DNA from: an uncultured Bacteroidales bacterium
GTDB lineage: Bacteria; Bacteroidota; Bacteroidia; Bacteroidales; UBA932
Length of the DNA stretch: 62,433 nucleotides
Assembly (NCBI GenBank): GCA_944325765.1
Contig: CALVBH010000063.1
Span: 1-62,433 of the forward strand
Direction of reading: 5' to 3'
Shown: positions 25,204 through 34,528 of the stretch, in pieces
Position numbering within the stretch: position 1 is the stretch's first letter
How the letters are laid out: each line of letters begins with the position of its first letter
Notes under the pieces: generated by a model
Databases searched by the model: none
What the model saw: only the letters and a program-made list of their open reading frames with translations
What the model was told of the DNA's origin: nothing
Position numbers and translations under genes: made by a program

Positions 25204-26538
25204 CTACAGATTGAAAGCCTTCTTGATCATATCCACCGAATCAAGCAGCTCCCATCCGAAAAACTGCACGAACTCCTGCGTCTTCACTCCGCCTCTGCGG
25301 ATTTCCACGAAGTCTTTATATGGCTTCCGTCCGACGTGACCGTAGGCTGCAGTCGGCTCGTATATCGGTTTCTTGAGCTGGAACTTCTCTATGATTTTCG
25401 CCGGACGCAGGTCGAAAAGCCCGTTTATGCGTTCCGCGATGCAGGAGTCGCTGATCTGTTTCCCGGAAGCGTCCTTGGCGGCAGTGCCGTAAGTATTCAC
25501 GTAGATGCTGACAGGTTTTGCCACTCCTATGGCGTATGATATCTGTACCAACATTTCATCCGCAAGTCCCGCAGCTACCATATTTTTGGCTATGTATCTC
25601 GCCGCGTATGCTGCCGAGCGATCCACTTTCGACGGGTCTTTGCCGGAAAATGCCCCGCCTCCATGCGCACCCTTGCCACCGTAGGTATCCACTATGATTT
25701 TCCTGCCGGTCAGACCCGTATCTCCGTGAGGTCCGCCAATGACGAATTTCCCGGTAGGATTCACATGCAGGATGTAGCCGTCGCGGAAAAGGGCGGCAGT
25801 CTCTTCAGGAAGCTCCGCCACAAGTTCGGGAATCAGGATTTCCTGCACGTCTTTCCGGATTTTGGCCTGCATGGCGGCATCCACGCGTTTCTGCCCGTAC
25901 TGGTCGCAGGCATCCTTGTAGCTTATATTGCCGAGCTCTGTCGGCACGAATTCGTCGTGCTGGGTGGAAATGACGATGGTGTGGACTTTCAGCGGCTTGT
26001 GCGTCCGGTCATCGTATTCGATGGTGAACTGGGATTTCGAATCCGGGCGCAGGTAAGGCATCCGTGACGGAGTTTCCCTCCTGATACGCGACAGTATCAT
26101 CAGCGCCTTGTGCGAGAGCGCCAGCGGCAGCGGCATGTATTCGGCGGTGTCGCTGCAGGCGTAGCCGAACATCATTCCCTGGTCTCCGGCTCCCTGCTCG
26201 TCGGCGTTTTCCGTGACCACGCCCCTGTTTATGTCCTGTGACTGTTCGTGCAGGGCCGAAATGACGCCGCAGGAATTTCCGTCGAACATATATTCGGCCT
26301 TGTTGTACCCGATTCTGTTTATTACCCTCCGGGCAATGTTCTGGATGTCCACGTATGCGTCTTCCGATCTGACTTCACCGCCTACCACGACCAACCCCGT
26401 GCTGCAGAATGTCTCGCAGGCGACTTTGGCCTCCGGATCCTGTCTGAGGAATTCGTCGAGGATGGCATCGGAAATCTGATCCGAGACCTTGTCCGGATGT
26501 CCTTCGGACACCGATTCTGATGTAAACAAATATGCCAT
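25204..26538 (-). CDS. metK: S-adenosylmethionine synthetase
   Basis: The 444-residue enzyme makes SAM from methionine and [24 protein letters not shown] holds the first ATP-binding His, [13 protein letters not shown] the substrate loop near residue 120, and [17 protein letters not shown] the second signature near 285. The start at 26538 matches the family; an upstream in-frame start would read through the leader terminator. Expression is probably controlled by the SAM-II-like riboswitch and terminator between 26562 and 26686. Bacteroidota MetK is longer than the roughly 385 residues of E. coli, as here. Confidence 0.96.
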   Translation of the reverse strand: MAYLFTSESVSEGHPDKVSDQISDAILDEFLRQDPEAKVACETFCSTGLVVVGGEVRSEDAYVDIQNIARRVINRIGYNKAEYMFDGNSCGVISALHEQSQDINRGVVTENADEQGAGDQGMMFGYACSDTAEYMPLPLALSHKALMILSRIRRETPSRMPYLRPDSKSQFTIEYDDRTHKPLKVHTIVISTQHDEFVPTELGNISYKDACDQYGQKRVDAAMQAKIRKDVQEILIPELVAELPEETAALFRDGYILHVNPTGKFVIGGPHGDTGLTGRKIIVDTYGGKGAHGGGAFSGKDPSKVDRSAAYAARYIAKNMVAAGLADEMLVQISYAIGVAKPVSIYVNTYGTAAKDASGKQISDSCIAERINGLFDLRPAKIIEKFQLKKPIYEPTAAYGHVGRKPYKDFVEIRRGGVKTQEFVQFFGWELLDSVDMIKKAFNL

Positions 26539-26561
26539 AGCAACGTATTTTTTAAGACAAT

Positions 26562-26590
26562 AAAAAAGCTCCTTCAAGGAACTGAGGAGC
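26562..26590 (-). terminator. Leader terminator of metK
   Basis: On the minus strand GCTCCT (26590-26585) pairs with AGGAGC (26573-26568), extended by inner pairs, and is followed by TTTTTT (26567-26562). It lies between the riboswitch aptamer and the metK start 24 nt further on, so it looks like a premature terminator in the leader. Confidence 0.82.
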
Positions 26591-26641
26591 ACAAAACCAT
26601 ATCTAAAGATTGAAACCGCGCCTTAACGGCGTTTCAGTCAT

Positions 26642-26686
26642 TTTAGCATTTTTTTGTGTGGTTGCAAGCAGCCAAATCTCTCCACA
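26642..26686 (-). promoter_or_regulatory. SAM-II-type riboswitch upstream of metK
   Basis: The minus strand has the SAM-II order of conserved blocks: P1 5' strand TGTGG (26686-26682), GATTTG (26678-26673), GCTTGCAACC (26669-26660), P1 3' strand CCACA (26661-26657), an A-rich linker and GCTAAAA (26647-26641). These agree with the alphaproteobacterial metA-type consensus (GTGG, GATTTG, GCTTGCAGCCAC, AAA, GCTAAAA). A separate hairpin, TGAAACGCC with GGCG and GTTTCA, lies between the aptamer and the terminator. SAM binding would be expected to shut off metK. Confidence 0.88.
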
Positions 26687-26804
26687 TTCCGTTTTTCGGC
26701 TGCAAACATACACAGAAAAAGAAAGCAAAGCAAGTAATCCGGTAGATTTATTAAAAATATGTTAAAATCGGGACAGAATCCCTGTCACAAATTATAAAAA
26801 GTAT

Positions 26805-26812
26805 TATATTCG
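26805..26812 (+). promoter_or_regulatory. Probable -7 element of the TonB receptor gene
   Basis: TATATTCG is a one-base variant of TAnnTTTG, 37 nt before the ATG at 26849. Confidence 0.45.
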
Positions 26813-26848
26813 CGGCTTGTAAAACTGTTATTAAACAACCAAACTATT

Positions 26849-29800
26849 ATGAAACAAGCATTTAAAGGAATGCTGGTCCTGCTTGCGACTTTGTTCGCCG
26901 GCGTTTCGGCATTCGCTCAGGTCACGACTTCCGGCCTTACCGGCTATGTCGCTGACGAGGACGGGGAACCCCTTGTCGGAGCTGCAGTCATTGCGGTCCA
27001 TACTCCGTCCGGCACACAGTATTCGGCCGTATCGAATGAAGAAGGCCGTTACGTCATCACCGGTATGCGTTCCGGTGGACCTTACAGCGTGGAAATATCT
27101 TATATCGGAATGGCTGATATCGAATATAAAGACGTGGCACTTACACTGGGAGAGACATACGAACTGGATGCGGAAATGAAGGTTTCCAACGAACTGGATG
27201 CAGTCGTGCTCGTGGCTGAAAGCGCTTTCGACTCTCACAAGACCGGGGCGGGTACGAACTTCACTCTCGGTGCGATCCAGAATACCCCGACTGTCGAAAG
27301 AAGCGTTTACGATATCGTGCAGTACAATCCTCAGGCATCCATGACTATGGAAGGGGGAATCTCATTTGCCGGCACGAACAACCGATACAACAGTTTCCAG
27401 GTGGACGGTGCCGTGGCCAATGACGCATTCGGTCTTTCAAGCCAGGGTTACAACGGAGCACAGGCCGGTGTCACTCCCATCTCTTTGGATGCTCTCGAAG
27501 CCATCCAGGTGGTCGTGGCTCCTTTCGACGTGCGCCAGTCCGGCTTCACGGGCGGTGCGATAAACTCGGTGACAAAGTCCGGTACTAACACCATTACAGG
27601 TTCAGCCTATACCTATTTCAACAATCAGGATTTCATAGGAGTCACTCCGGGCAAAATATCCGAGGGTCAGAAGCGTTCGAGGTATGCGCAGCAGACCTCC
27701 CAGGTTTACGGCTTTACCATCGGTGCTCCTATCATTAAGGACAAACTCTTCATTTTCGCCAGCGCGGAATACACCAGGAATTCCACCCCGAATGTCTACA
27801 CTCCGGCCAACGGTTCGTACGACGGGCTGCAGCTTACTCAGGATGTCATCCTGAATCCAGGAACTCCCGATGAGGTCAATTTGGGAAATGTCTTCAACAA
27901 AGCCATCGCCGATGCCATTATCGAACATTATGAGGAAACTTACGGGGTTTCGAATACCGGAGAATCCTATTCACAGCATCAGGTCATAGACCAGTCCATA
28001 AATGCCATGCTAAGACTGGACTGGAACATAAAGGACAATCACAAATTCATGTTCCGCTACCAGATTCTGGACGGTTATGCAGACAAGTACGGCTCTGAAG
28101 CCGGTACGTATGTATTCAACAATTCCTCATACAGGCAGTCGAACCAGACCCACACTCTCGTGGCAGAACTGAACTCCCGTATTTCGGATGTTGTTTCCAA
28201 TGAATTCCGTGCTACAGCGACCCTCGTCAGGGACAAACGTTCCATACCTTATCAAGGTGCCAACGTCTATATCGGAAGACAAGAGCCGGTGATGATAAAC
28301 ATAGGTACGGACTATAGTTCCGGTGCCAACGAGATACAGTCCGATGTCTATACCATCGCCGACAATGTGTCCATTTTCAAGGGCAATCACAATATCACCG
28401 TCGGTACCCACAACGAATTCTTCCGCTTCTACAATGTCTTCATCCAGGCCGCGTATGGCTCGTATGGCTTCAATACCGTAAACGGCTTCCTGAACGATGA
28501 TTTCGAGAATGACGGATATGGCTATGCCTACAACTACGCCGACCCGTCAGTGACCGGTGGCGAGAGCATCTGGGGAGGCACGCCGCGTGCCGCACAGTTC
28601 GGTTTCTATGCCCAGGACGAGTGGAAGCCGAATACCCGTTTTACCCTGACCTACGGTCTTCGTCTGGATATCCCTACCATGCTGAACAAGCCGACTGAAA
28701 ATCCGGACTTCAACTCCAGCGCGATAGCGAAATTCAATGACCAGTATGTAGGGACTGTTCCTAAGGCTTCAATTCTCTTTTCTCCGAGAATCGGTTTCCG
28801 CTGGTATATGGACAAGGCGAAGAAATCGCTCCTTCGCGGAGGTGCCGGTATCTTCACCGGACGCGTACCTTTTGTCTGGATACAGAATGCATACAACAAC
28901 ACCGGAATGGAATACAAATCGGTGTCAATCTACAAATCCGAAGAAATGGCGCAGCTGCCGTTCACAAGCAATCCATACGAGGATATAGTAAACAATCCGG
29001 AACTGAGTTTCATAACTCCGGGCAGCTCTAATACCATAAATACCGTATCCGAGAATTTCAAGTATCCGCAGACTTTCCGTCTGAACCTCGGCTATGAACA
29101 GGATTTCGGCTATGGATGGAAATTCACTTTCGACGCCTTGTATTCCAAGGGCTTCAACAATGTCTACTTCAAGAATCTGGCAGTGACGGAAAGAGACAAC
29201 GTGGTGTATGCCGTCGGTCCTGACGTACCGGGCAAGACCGCCACTCTCTACGATTATGTAGACGCTGACAGTCCTTATACTACGGTCGTAGGGCTGGCGA
29301 ATACGAACAAGGGCTTCTCTTATTCACTGAGCGCTCAGATAGAAAAGAGCTTCGCATTCGGTCTTGACCTGATGGCATCCTATACATTCGGTCATTCCTA
29401 CTCCGCGAATGACGGTCTCTCATCTACAGCTATGTCCAGCTGGCAGTACAACTATTCGGTGAATTCGAATGATCCCGAACTTTCTTTCTCGTCTTTCGAC
29501 CGTCCTCACAAGGTGATGGCCGTGGTATCTTACACTACTCCTAAATATGCTGCAGGCCGGCTTCAGACATCGGTTTCATTGACTTATAACGGTATCAGCG
29601 GCAGGAGATATTCTTACGCTCTGGCTGACGGCGGTGTGGATTTCAACCAGGACAGAGCCAACTACAATTCCCTTATGTACATACCTACCGCTTCCGAAGT
29701 GAATCAGATGGATTGGCAAGATCCGGCGGATGCCGAACTGTTCGAAAATTTCATAAAGGGAGACAAGTATCTCAGCAAGCACAGGGGAGAATGGTCCGAG

Positions 29801-30130
29801 AGATACGGTGCCATCACTCCGTTCGAGAACCATTTCGACCTGCATATCGCTCAGGACTTCTACTATGACAGGAAAGGCGGTCGCAAGATCCAGTTCGTGG
29901 TGGATTTCATGAATATCGGGAATCTGTTCAATCCTGAGTGGGGCGTATACAGAGCTTTCAGCCGTCCGCTCCGCCAGCCGTTGACAGTGACTGCCTTGAA
30001 TCCGGCTTCTGAAGGATCTGACGATATGGTTCCTGAATATGATTACAGCGAGCCTGCCGACCTGACGTCATCATTGGACGATGTATTGTCCCGCTGGCGC
30101 TGCCAGATCGGTCTCAGGGTGACATTCTGA
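26849..30130 (+). CDS. TonB-dependent outer-membrane receptor (Oar-like, carboxypeptidase-regulatory N domain)
   Basis: The 1093-residue protein has a signal peptide (MKQAFKGMLVLLATLFAGVSAFA), a CarboxypepD_reg-like beta domain at about residues 28-115 (GYVADEDGEPLVGAAVIAV, GRYVITGMRSGGPYSVEISY), a plug domain at about 130-250 (PTVERSVYDIVQYNPQA, LDALEAIQVVVAPFDVRQSGFTGGAINSVTKSGTN, in two stretches) and a long beta barrel ending in CQIGLRVTF with a terminal Phe. This is the Oar-like branch, not SusC: the typical SusC start and a partner susD are missing. The substrate is unknown. It is transcribed alone. Confidence 0.92.
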   Translation: MKQAFKGMLVLLATLFAGVSAFAQVTTSGLTGYVADEDGEPLVGAAVIAVHTPSGTQYSAVSNEEGRYVITGMRSGGPYSVEISYIGMADIEYKDVALTLGETYELDAEMKVSNELDAVVLVAESAFDSHKTGAGTNFTLGAIQNTPTVERSVYDIVQYNPQASMTMEGGISFAGTNNRYNSFQVDGAVANDAFGLSSQGYNGAQAGVTPISLDALEAIQVVVAPFDVRQSGFTGGAINSVTKSGTNTITGSAYTYFNNQDFIGVTPGKISEGQKRSRYAQQTSQVYGFTIGAPIIKDKLFIFASAEYTRNSTPNVYTPANGSYDGLQLTQDVILNPGTPDEVNLGNVFNKAIADAIIEHYEETYGVSNTGESYSQHQVIDQSINAMLRLDWNIKDNHKFMFRYQILDGYADKYGSEAGTYVFNNSSYRQSNQTHTLVAELNSRISDVVSNEFRATATLVRDKRSIPYQGANVYIGRQEPVMINIGTDYSSGANEIQSDVYTIADNVSIFKGNHNITVGTHNEFFRFYNVFIQAAYGSYGFNTVNGFLNDDFENDGYGYAYNYADPSVTGGESIWGGTPRAAQFGFYAQDEWKPNTRFTLTYGLRLDIPTMLNKPTENPDFNSSAIAKFNDQYVGTVPKASILFSPRIGFRWYMDKAKKSLLRGGAGIFTGRVPFVWIQNAYNNTGMEYKSVSIYKSEEMAQLPFTSNPYEDIVNNPELSFITPGSSNTINTVSENFKYPQTFRLNLGYEQDFGYGWKFTFDALYSKGFNNVYFKNLAVTERDNVVYAVGPDVPGKTATLYDYVDADSPYTTVVGLANTNKGFSYSLSAQIEKSFAFGLDLMASYTFGHSYSANDGLSSTAMSSWQYNYSVNSNDPELSFSSFDRPHKVMAVVSYTTPKYAAGRLQTSVSLTYNGISGRRYSYALADGGVDFNQDRANYNSLMYIPTASEVNQMDWQDPADAELFENFIKGDKYLSKHRGEWSERYGAITPFENHFDLHIAQDFYYDRKGGRKIQFVVDFMNIGNLFNPEWGVYRAFSRPLRQPLTVTALNPASEGSDDMVPEYDYSEPADLTSSLDDVLSRWRCQIGLRVTF

Positions 30131-30157
30131 CGCAGCATAAGAATCCGCATATAATCC

Positions 30158-30237
30158 GCGGCAGGAAAGGCGGCGTGGGCACTGTTGATTTCCGTAAGGA
30201 AATTGTAATTCTGTGCTCGCGCCGCCTTTCCTGCCGC
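30158..30237. terminator. Large stem-loop between the TonB receptor and DUF3109 genes
   Basis: Perfect 18-bp GC-rich arms (30158-30175 GCGGCAGGAAAGGCGGCG and 30220-30237) enclose a 44-nt loop that has its own small hairpin TTTCC/GGAAA and possible GCAC/GTGC pairing. It sits 28 nt after the TonB receptor stop and before the convergent DUF3109 stop. It probably ends both transcripts, although no clean T-tract follows. Confidence 0.6.
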
Positions 30238-30250
30238 CGGTGTTTGTATC

Positions 30251-30276
30251 GCTATGCCCTTCGCTCAGGATGACAT
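30251..30276 (-). repeat. Dispersed CATCCTGAGCG-type repeat, copy 3 (supplies the DUF3109 stop codon)
   Basis: The minus strand reads CAATGTCATCCTGAGCGAAG at the end of the DUF3109 gene. The TGA inside CATCCTGAGCG is the stop codon of that gene. Confidence 0.7.
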
Positions 30277-30858
30277 TGCCGCGGCAGCGGCTTCGAGCTC
30301 GGAATAGAAATCCTCCCCGAAATACCGGATTATCGGCTCTTTCAGAAACTCGTAGACCCTGATTCTATCCTGTTTTCCTTTTCTGAAAGCGCATTCGCAT
30401 ATTTCCCATCGGTGCAGATTCAGAGCCTTCAGCCCGCTTCCGAGTTCCGAGACGCGTATCGGATACAGCCAGCAGGAAATCGGCTTGCGGAAAGAACCCT
30501 TGCCGGAGAACCAGCTCCGCTCCACGGTGCAGAAGCAGTTCCCGCTTTCATCGAAACCGCTGTAAACGCATTCTTCGGTCTTCGGGACGAGCGGAGTCAC
30601 GAGGTCTCCGTCCCTGTCTGTGACGGAAAACCCTTCCGATTCCACTATGGCGCGGCCCTTTTCTCCCATCAGCGGACGGTATTCCATATAATTGGCTTTC
30701 AGAGCCTCATTTTCGCATTCTTCGAGAGGAGCCCCGCTGTCTCCTATCACGCAGCAGGCCCCCTTGCAGACTTCGTAGTCGCAGGCGAAATATTCAGTAA
30801 GGATTTCGCCCGATACTATACAGTCGTCTATCTGTATTATGGACGGGAACTTTTCCAT
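30265..30858 (-). CDS. DUF3109 family cysteine-rich protein
   Basis: The 197-residue protein matches the DUF3109 family of Bacteroidota. It has many conserved cysteines: FACDYEVCKGACCVIGDSG near residue 25, TEECVYSG near 95, NCFCTVERS near 107, ISCWLYPIRVSELG near 127 and WEICECAF near 150. The pattern is like YkgJ-type zinc or iron-sulfur proteins, but no reaction is established. It starts 3 nt after the M16-like gene, so the two share a transcript. The last codons and the stop come from a dispersed repeat. Confidence 0.87.
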   Translation of the reverse strand: MEKFPSIIQIDDCIVSGEILTEYFACDYEVCKGACCVIGDSGAPLEECENEALKANYMEYRPLMGEKGRAIVESEGFSVTDRDGDLVTPLVPKTEECVYSGFDESGNCFCTVERSWFSGKGSFRKPISCWLYPIRVSELGSGLKALNLHRWEICECAFRKGKQDRIRVYEFLKEPIIRYFGEDFYSELEAAAAAMSS

Positions 30859-30861
30859 TTT

Positions 30862-33429
30862 TCAGTCCTGTTTGATTATGTATTCTACCTTGCTGCCGCC
30901 GTACAGCGCCGCAAGCATCCTGTTTATGTCAGCGGCAGTGACCGCCGGTATGGTCTCCCCGTATCTTGCTTCCAGATTCTTGCCGTCCGTTATCCTGTCG
31001 GCAGTCATCTTGAGCCAGAATTCCGGGTCATCCTTGCGCGATTCGTAGATGTTGAGAAGACGTGCCCTGTAGATTCCGGCAGCGGTTTCGTCCAGCCCTT
31101 TTCCAGCCAGTCCGGAAAGGGCCGACCGTATGTCGAAAAGGCAGCCGAGGTATTCCGGCCCGTTTACGGATGCCGGAAGCGAGGACAGTCTGGCCGGCAT
31201 GGCGGAGATTGAAACCGAAACCCTTTCATGAGGGAAGGCGGTAAAGTCTCCGGATGCGGTTATGGTCATTCCTGAACTGGCCAGCGCAGACGCCGCTGCG
31301 TCTCTCAAAGCCATGGATGCGATCTGGGCGGCCATGTAATTTACCGGATTCATAGTCATCCCGGCGGAAAGCCGGATATCTATGGATGTCCCCGGTCCGT
31401 CCGATACGTAAGTGGACCAGCCAGAGGCAGGCTGATACATTACCGAAGGTCTCCTTCCGGCCGTCTGACCGGTCCTGAACCCGCCGATATAGGTTTCGAG
31501 TATTTTTCTGACATCGTATTCCTCCATATCTCCGACCAGGACGAGAGCTCCCTCGTCGGCTCGTGCGAACGAGCTTCTGAAAAAACTTTCGGCCCGTTCA
31601 GGAAGGTCTTCATACAGTCCGGAAAGGGATTTGTTCAGGGAATAACGGTAGTCCGGGCATATTATGCTGTCGATGACGGCCAGCCGCGAACGGTATTCGC
31701 CGCGCAATGATGTCAGACGGAGCCGTTCGCAGTCGAGGTAATAGCTTCCGAGTTCCTCGTCGGCAGTGTAATTGCCTGCGACGGAAAGAAGCGATTTCAT
31801 CAGCAGAGTCATGCGGTTGAACGGGGCGGAACCCGATATTTTCATATCGCTCAATTCTACCGAGGCATTCATGGTTATGCCTTCGGCCGCCAGCATCCTT
31901 CTGAATTCGGGACCTTCGATGCCGCATATGTTGCCCTTGAACAGAAGGTCGGAATAGAAGGCTCCCTCTCCGGCTTTCAGGTCGCTGACGGACGAGATGC
32001 CGTGCCTGAGGACCCAAGAGTAGAAAATATTGCCGTCTGTCGGCATTTTCTTGTACACGACGAGCATGCCGTTGGCGAACTGCCATATCCTGGCTCCGGA
32101 GTTTTTCCCGGTCGTGCTCTTCCGGACTTTCGTCTTTTCGGACGGCGTGATCAGCAGAAGCGTGTCGCTGTCCCGGAATCCGATGCCTGTATCCTCCTTC
32201 CGGCCGGTATCCTGCGGGAAATCGGGGAGAAGGGCGGAGATGTATCCGTTCAGGAAGTCTCGTCCGGTGGAATCCGGGAGTCCTGATGAGAGGAAAAACG
32301 AGGCCTCGTCCCTGGCGGAGACGATGTCTGCCCCGTATACGAAGGCCGAAACGCATTTTTTTACGTAACTGCCGTTGTCTTTCGAGCGTGCCGAGGCTCT
32401 GGAATACAGGTCCCGGGAGGTGACGGCTTTCGCGTATGAATATTCTTCGGGGCTCAGGCCATGGTCTTTAATGTCATTCAGGACTGAAAGCAGGACGGAG
32501 GACATCGCCGCGGTATCCTTCTGCTCCCCGTATATGCTCATCAGATATTTTTCCTTTTCGCCTGAATCGGCGGTCGGGGTGTGGACCATCCTTATCGATG
32601 AATAAGGAATATTTTCCTTGCGGAGCAGTCCGGCTGTGCGTATCTCGGCTATGGTCCGGAATTCATTCCAGAAAGTCGCGGCAATCAGCGATACGCTCGA
32701 CCCGCGCATATTTTCAGGGATTTCCGGTCCGTAGAATACTGCGCTGACACAGGCTCTGCCCGAGGAATCCGTCCTGACTCCGAGCGAAAACGGTTCGCTT
32801 CGGACGGGTTTCCCGGCGGCGGAGGTATCCACGGCAGCGGAAGTTTTTTCTTTGCCCGGATGAATCATCAGCGAAAGCATGTCCATCTTTTTCAGAAAGG
32901 CATCCCTGTCGATGTCGCCGGCTATGATTATCGCCTGGTCTTCCACGCCTGGCGTCCGTGTGCCGTCTGCCGCAGGCCTGTCGGAACTCTTCATCACTAT
33001 GTCGAAGAGCATCAGCAGGGTGGAGTCGGCTATCCTGTCCGTCCTGTCGAGCTGTACGTCGCGGAAGTGATAGAGAACGGCATCCTTCCAGACCGAAATG
33101 TAGCCGTCGCGGGGATAGAGAATCCCGTTGGCGGAAAGGTAGTCGAGAGGTTTCCTTCCCTGGAAATGCGGAAGGGAATCGAGGTCCCTTCTCGCTCTTT
33201 CAGTCTCGTCGGAGGTTTTCCCGGAAGCCGTCCCTCCGGTTTTCCTGACCACGGCGAAGTCGGCCATCCCGATATCCGAACTGTTCGTGACTATATAGTA
33301 CGACAGTCCGCAGTCCAGTTTTCCGGAAGATACGGCCGGGTCGGCCTTCAATGCTGAGGCTGCTTCCGCAGCAATGCCTGCGGCCGCCACGTAAACCGAA
33401 AGGAGCAGTTTCAGTATGTTTTTTCTCAT
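30862..33429 (-). CDS. M16 peptidase-like secreted protein lacking the HxxEH zinc motif
   Basis: The 855-residue product starts with a signal peptide (MRKNILKLLLSVYVAAAGIAAEA) and has four domains of M16 build: LDCGLSYYIVTNSSD opens domain 1, ANGMLVVYKKMPTDGNIFYSWVLRHG opens domain 3, and ALVLVGDMEEYDVRKILETYIGGF is typical of domain 4. Active M16 enzymes have HxxEH in domain 1 (HFLEHM). Here the corresponding stretch reads SLPHFQGRKPLDYL, so two of three ligands are missing. It is probably a non-catalytic partner or a chaperone-like chamber protein. I use ATG 33429; upstream in-frame codons lie across the promoter. Confidence 0.82.
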   Translation of the reverse strand: MRKNILKLLLSVYVAAAGIAAEAASALKADPAVSSGKLDCGLSYYIVTNSSDIGMADFAVVRKTGGTASGKTSDETERARRDLDSLPHFQGRKPLDYLSANGILYPRDGYISVWKDAVLYHFRDVQLDRTDRIADSTLLMLFDIVMKSSDRPAADGTRTPGVEDQAIIIAGDIDRDAFLKKMDMLSLMIHPGKEKTSAAVDTSAAGKPVRSEPFSLGVRTDSSGRACVSAVFYGPEIPENMRGSSVSLIAATFWNEFRTIAEIRTAGLLRKENIPYSSIRMVHTPTADSGEKEKYLMSIYGEQKDTAAMSSVLLSVLNDIKDHGLSPEEYSYAKAVTSRDLYSRASARSKDNGSYVKKCVSAFVYGADIVSARDEASFFLSSGLPDSTGRDFLNGYISALLPDFPQDTGRKEDTGIGFRDSDTLLLITPSEKTKVRKSTTGKNSGARIWQFANGMLVVYKKMPTDGNIFYSWVLRHGISSVSDLKAGEGAFYSDLLFKGNICGIEGPEFRRMLAAEGITMNASVELSDMKISGSAPFNRMTLLMKSLLSVAGNYTADEELGSYYLDCERLRLTSLRGEYRSRLAVIDSIICPDYRYSLNKSLSGLYEDLPERAESFFRSSFARADEGALVLVGDMEEYDVRKILETYIGGFRTGQTAGRRPSVMYQPASGWSTYVSDGPGTSIDIRLSAGMTMNPVNYMAAQIASMALRDAAASALASSGMTITASGDFTAFPHERVSVSISAMPARLSSLPASVNGPEYLGCLFDIRSALSGLAGKGLDETAAGIYRARLLNIYESRKDDPEFWLKMTADRITDGKNLEARYGETIPAVTAADINRMLAALYGGSKVEYIIKQD

Positions 33430-33498
33430 CGGATTCGCCGGTTTTTGGAAATCCGCTTCGATTTTCGAAAAAATCGAGGCAGTTTCTGATAAATCAGG

Positions 33499-33528
33499 CA
33501 AAAGTAAAATAAAAATTTTCTATTTTTG
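33499..33528. promoter_or_regulatory. Divergent promoters for the M16-like gene (-) and TPR gene (+)
   Basis: Minus-strand TACTTTTG at 33506-33499 and plus-strand TATTTTTG at 33521-33528, both matching TAnnTTTG. Confidence 0.68.
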
Positions 33529-33575
33529 CAATGATGTGCGTTTTTACAATTAAAAGGAACTAAATCAATATCGAT

Positions 33576-34514
33576 ATGAAGAAAATAATTCTCATTGCAG
33601 CATCAATGATCATGTCGGCTGTGGCTGTTTCTGCGCAGGATATGGCGGCAGCTACCGAGACTTACAACAACGGAGCTACGGCTTTGAACATGGGCGACAA
33701 CGAGGGTGCCCTCCAGTATTTCCGCGAGGCTCTGGCCATGGCAGAGGCCTGCGGCGAGGAAGGAGCGGAAATCGTGGCCAACTGCCAGACCTACATACCG
33801 GCCATAGCCTTTTCGGTAGCCAAGGAACAGATCAAGGCCAAGAATTACGAGGCTGCGCTGGCCGACCTTCAGGAGGCAGTGGAAATAGCCAAGGAATTCG
33901 CGAACGAGGAAGTGGCCATAGAGGCTGAGGACATGATACCGCAGGTATATCTCCAGCAGGGTATCGACCTCCTGTCCGCCAAGAATTTCGCGGCAGCCGC
34001 CGAGAGTTTCAAAAAATCGGTAGCCATAGATTCTACCAACGGCATGGCATCCCTCAGACTCGGCATGGCTCTCGCATCTTCCGGTGACATGGCCGGGGCG
34101 GAGGCTGCCTACAAGATGGCTATGAGACACGGTCAGGAGAAAAATGCCGTAAAGCAGCTTTCATCCACCTATATCAAACTCGCTGCCGCTTCTCTCAAGG
34201 CCAAGAAATATCAGGATGCCATAGATTATGCCCTCAAGTCGAACGATTATGCCGAGAATCCTACCGCCATGCAGGTGGCAGGCCAGGCTTCACTCCAGCT
34301 TCAGAAGAGCGGCGATGCCATAAATTATTTCGAGAAATACGTGGCTATGGCTCCTACCGCCCGCAACGTGAACGACATTTACTATTCCATAGCAGTGCTT
34401 GCCCAGCAGAGCGGTGACAACTCCAAGGCTTGCGGATACTATCAGAAAATCGTTTCCGATCCAAAGTACGGAGAGACTGCAAAGCAGCAGGTTGCGGCAC
34501 TCAAGTGCAACTGA
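33576..34514 (+). CDS. Secreted tetratricopeptide-repeat protein
   Basis: The 312-residue protein has a signal peptide (MKKIILIAASMIMSAVAVSAQ) and about six TPR-like helical pairs: YNNGATALNMGDNEGALQYF, VAKEQIKAKNYEAALADLQ, LLSAKNFAAAAESFKKSVA, LGMALASSGDMAGAEAAYK and others. It should act as a periplasmic protein-protein scaffold; no enzymatic part is visible. It is followed by the U32 gene after 14 nt. Confidence 0.88.
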   Translation: MKKIILIAASMIMSAVAVSAQDMAAATETYNNGATALNMGDNEGALQYFREALAMAEACGEEGAEIVANCQTYIPAIAFSVAKEQIKAKNYEAALADLQEAVEIAKEFANEEVAIEAEDMIPQVYLQQGIDLLSAKNFAAAAESFKKSVAIDSTNGMASLRLGMALASSGDMAGAEAAYKMAMRHGQEKNAVKQLSSTYIKLAAASLKAKKYQDAIDYALKSNDYAENPTAMQVAGQASLQLQKSGDAINYFEKYVAMAPTARNVNDIYYSIAVLAQQSGDNSKACGYYQKIVSDPKYGETAKQQVAALKCN

Positions 34515-34528
34515 GAAACTGAACGGGT

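Noticed and set aside
24259-25539. Plus-strand 426-codon open frame
   Set aside because: It runs antisense through dusB and the end of metK, both of which have clear family motifs.
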